A stretch of DNA of 64,000 nt from Acetofilamentum sp. (GTDB taxonomy: Bacteria > Bacteroidota > Bacteroidia > Bacteroidales > DYOH01), in NCBI GenBank assembly GCA_020720625.1, contig DYOH01000006.1:1-64000 (forward strand), written 5' to 3'. Numbering within the stretch: position 1 is the stretch's first letter; every line of letters starts with the position of its first letter. Under the pieces are notes generated by a model, which saw only the letters and a list, made by a program, of their open reading frames with translations, was not told the DNA's origin and made no database searches. Made by a program: the position numbers and the translations under genes. Below, one piece after another: positions 61,754 through 64,000 of the stretch.

Positions 61754-62461
61754 TTATTTTGATGAAATTCTGGCGGAACCTGAAACATCGGTATTTACCT
61801 TGTCCGGATTTCCAAAATATTTTAGACTTGATGAGCCTGATAGGTCTGCATCTAAATATTTACTGCATCTTACCGATGCATTCGAAGAGCCGCTTATTTC
61901 CACATAAGCTTTTTTCGAATTTAATTTATCGCCGATAAATACACTAGAGCCTTCTAAATCTAAATCTAATCTTTCGGTACTTCCCATTATCTTTGTTTCG
62001 GAGGAGCCACTTGTGTATATTTCAAGCTTTTCGGTTAAAACATCCAGATAAATTGTAGCGGAACCACTGGCGTTAATTTCCATTTCTTCTGTCTTTATCT
62101 GATTGATAGTGCTTAGTTTGCTTATTCCTTCGATTGTGATTTCTTCAAAATCTGTGCTCGTAATATTTATGGTGATATTATTTTCGAATTCAAGGCATTG
62201 AGCAGAACTAATTTCCAGGGTATTTCCATTTTGTTTTATTTCAATCATTGATAAGAAATTACTGTCCGTATTAATTTCAATCTGGTTATAGCTTCCTTGA
62301 ATAAGGTTGATTTCTGCAGAAATTTCGATTTCATAGTTTACAGTTTCAGCCTCTACTTTTACTTTTTTTTCTGCTCTGATGCCATTTCCTTCTTCGCAAT
62401 TATTACACGACCATAAGCCTAAGGTGGTGAATAGTATTGTTATAGCGATAATTTTTTTCAT
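61754..62461 (-). CDS. DUF2807 lipoprotein (auto-transporter adhesin head GIN-like)
   Basis: A 235-residue lipoprotein (signal with lipobox LWSC, Cys19). The rest is a DUF2807 beta-helix-like domain with repeating strands and Gly-Ser turns: EITIEGISKL, MEINASGSATIYL, LEIYTSGSSETKI, LDLEGSSVFIG, VEISGSSNASVRC, ADLSGSSSLKYF and TDVSGSARI. The family is widespread in Bacteroidota and of uncertain function, probably outer-membrane or surface associated. Complete and without oddities. Confidence 0.9.
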   Translation of the reverse strand: MKKIIAITILFTTLGLWSCNNCEEGNGIRAEKKVKVEAETVNYEIEISAEINLIQGSYNQIEINTDSNFLSMIEIKQNGNTLEISSAQCLEFENNITINITSTDFEEITIEGISKLSTINQIKTEEMEINASGSATIYLDVLTEKLEIYTSGSSETKIMGSTERLDLDLEGSSVFIGDKLNSKKAYVEISGSSNASVRCSKYLDADLSGSSSLKYFGNPDKVNTDVSGSARISSK

Positions 62462-62612
62462 GTGTAAATAGTTTTTATTATTTTGAACAAATATTTATTC
62501 GTTTTTATTATTATCAAGTTAGATTTCAATACCAAGCTATTGCTTGTGCTTTTGATTTTCAATAAGTATTTACTTCTACGTCTTGTTAGTATGTGCCTTA
62601 TGATGAATGTAT

Positions 62613-64000
62613 TTAAATCGTAATCTGATGTATCAGCCGAAAAATTTCGGTAGATACATGCTCAAATAGCAATTTATCTGGTCTCATCATGGCTTTTTGT
62701 TTCTCTAATTCATTGTTTGATAAGGTGCTAACATGATTTAGGTCGAGCAGGATTTTCATTTTTTTTGTATCCAAACAATGGCCTGCGATGGCCCAAATTG
62801 GGATATTGCTATTTTGAATCAAAGTTTTTAGTCGCGAAATAAGTTTAGCATTCATGGTTTGCCAATCTATACTTCCTTCGCCAGTAATTATTAAATCGAT
62901 GTTCTCAAATTTTTTGTCGAATTGGGTTAGTTTAAAAATAAAATCGGCGCCGTTTATAATTTCCGATTTAAATACTGCGTGCATTGTTCCGGCAATACCT
63001 CCGGCAGCACCTGCTCCCTTTACCTTATTCAAATCTATTCCAAATTGCTTATAAATTATATTCTGAATGTTTTGCATACCATTCTCAAGTACTTCTAAAT
63101 CTGATTTTTCTGTAGCACCTTTTTGAAAAGCATAAGTGCGAACTGCACCTTCGGGGCCTGTAAATGGATTATCCACATCGCCGGCAATTATTAGCCTGGC
63201 TTTTAAGCTAGGTATGTTGCTTATTTTTCTTACTTTTTCTAATTCGAATCCTGTTGGAATTTCGCCTTCGAATTCACCGCTTATTTCGGCACCTAAGGCC
63301 TTTAGTATCCCTAGTGCTGCATCGTTTGTAGAACTTCCGCCAGTAAAAAGTACAATGGTTCCAAACATTTTTTTCAAGGCATCGGTAATTAATTGCCCAA
63401 CTCCATAACTGCTTGTAAACAAAGGATTTTGTTCTAATGGAGAAAGCTTGTTCAGTCCAATAACTTTGGCAATTTCTATAAAAGCGGTGTCTGAAATTAA
63501 ATCTGCGAAATAGTAAGTCGAAATTTCGTGCATCAGGGCATCCCTTACTTTAACATGTATCTTATGCAAATCGGGTAAATGATGCTTAAGAATGTCGATA
63601 GAACCTTCTCCACCATCGGCCAATGGAGCTATAACTGTTCGTACCCTATTGTTAAGACTTTTTTTTAGCGCTTGCTCAATAATTTGAGCTGCATCTAATG
63701 AGTTTAAGGTTCCTTTGTAGCTGTCGGGTGAAATAAGGATTTGGTAATTTTTGTTAAATTTTTGTCGGGCTTTTTCTTTATCTTTGTGTAATTGGTCTTG
63801 CAGTTCTTTTAAATTATTAAATTTCATTTCGTTACGTAATCTATCCACGAAACAGATTTCTATGTTTTTGTCGTAAATGTCGCCGTCAAAATCAAAAAAA
63901 TGTGCTTCAAGTGTTTTATCTACTCCGTTTATTGTTGGGCGAATACCTATGTTCATCATGCCTTGATGGTATTTTTGTGCAACTTTTCCTTCAATTACAT
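62613..64000 (-). CDS. RibF flavokinase domain fused to glycerate kinase (N-terminus outside window)
   Basis: A partial gene; the frame is open to the edge at 64000. The first visible residues (codons read through 63960-63998: VIEGKVAQKYHQG) continue into GMMNIGIRPTINGVDKTLEA (catalytic Glu in LEAHFFDFD) and IEICFVDRLRNEMKFNNLKE, the C-terminal riboflavin kinase domain of RibF. After a linker (KEKARQKFNKNY) it continues without a stop into a complete glycerate kinase of the GlxK/GarK type: ILISPDSYKGTLNSLDAAQI, VIAPLADGGEGS, FTGGSSTNDAALGILKALGA, GAGAAGGIAGTM and IDLIITGEGSIDWQTM. The ATG at 63959 is an internal codon. The product would make FMN/FAD and phosphorylate glycerate; the link is unexplained. 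Confidence 0.88.
   Translation of the reverse strand, partial: VIEGKVAQKYHQGMMNIGIRPTINGVDKTLEAHFFDFDGDIYDKNIEICFVDRLRNEMKFNNLKELQDQLHKDKEKARQKFNKNYQILISPDSYKGTLNSLDAAQIIEQALKKSLNNRVRTVIAPLADGGEGSIDILKHHLPDLHKIHVKVRDALMHEISTYYFADLISDTAFIEIAKVIGLNKLSPLEQNPLFTSSYGVGQLITDALKKMFGTIVLFTGGSSTNDAALGILKALGAEISGEFEGEIPTGFELEKVRKISNIPSLKARLIIAGDVDNPFTGPEGAVRTYAFQKGATEKSDLEVLENGMQNIQNIIYKQFGIDLNKVKGAGAAGGIAGTMHAVFKSEIINGADFIFKLTQFDKKFENIDLIITGEGSIDWQTMNAKLISRLKTLIQNSNIPIWAIAGHCLDTKKMKILLDLNHVSTLSNNELEKQKAMMRPDKLLFEHVSTEIFRLIHQITI

Noticed and set aside
1..64000. CRISPR array, prophage or integrative element
   Set aside because: No regularly spaced repeats, integrase, phage structural genes or conjugation genes were seen.

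Overview
The window is 64 kb of AT-rich chromosomal DNA from a member of the Bacteroidota, most likely a Bacteroidales/Marinilabiliales-type organism. The evidence is a protein with a type IX secretion-like C-terminal sorting domain, an rSAM/lipoprotein gene pair, a DUF4296 lipoprotein, a PD40-OmpA protein, a long-form IspG, start codons without a clear Shine-Dalgarno sequence, and promoters of the TTTG / TAnnTTTG type. The phylum is well supported; the genus is not. No rRNA, tRNA or CRISPR array was seen.

Layout. 1-7.3 kb: a coiled-coil protein, a lipoprotein, then an accessory-looking block with a UvrD/Rep helicase carrying an inserted nuclease domain, facing a coupled SMC/ABC-type ATPase plus TOPRIM-like pair, and a YafK-like L,D-transpeptidase-fold protein. 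7.3-14.8 kb: membrane and lipid genes (PepSY-TM, PAP2, GNAT, NAPE-PLD-like hydrolase), an orphan 4HB-HAMP sensor, TrkH and a pentapeptide-repeat protein. 15-24 kb: a slipin, a region dense in pseudoknots, DUF2461, a lone receiver domain, a glycosyltransferase, RNase HII, DUF155 plus MscS, and SulP. 24-31.7 kb: mostly housekeeping genes (ispG, hemW, cyclophilin, pheS, rplY, pth). 31.8-44.7 kb: envelope genes (outer-membrane barrel, PD40-OmpA, MG2/plug protein, TPR, DUF4296), an MTase-GT2 fusion, asd and an amidohydrolase. 44.7-49.7 kb, minus strand: a GDPD, then gltX, waaA, ung and a DCC protein. 49.9-57.1 kb, plus strand: NrtR and nicotinamidase, then a VWA / PP2C / degenerate kinase set with pgeF, the rSAM-associated lipoprotein and its radical SAM/SPASM enzyme. 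57.8-64 kb: two large unrecognised secreted proteins, a methyltransferase, a DUF2807 lipoprotein, and a fused flavokinase-glycerate kinase that runs off the right edge.

A 131-bp non-autonomous mobile element (MITE-like) is present in three full copies and one partial copy at the left edge. Two full copies have perfect 6-bp target duplications. The items most worth a second look are this MITE family, the helicase / ATPase-TOPRIM block, the VWA-PP2C-kinase set beside the rSAM/lipoprotein pair, the pseudoknot-rich region at 15.92-16.19 kb, paired GTGT-N7-ACAC operators around the nrtR promoter, a 23-bp perfect inverted repeat over the rSAM stop codon, and the RibF-glycerate kinase fusion.

All function calls come from reading motifs; no database search was run.
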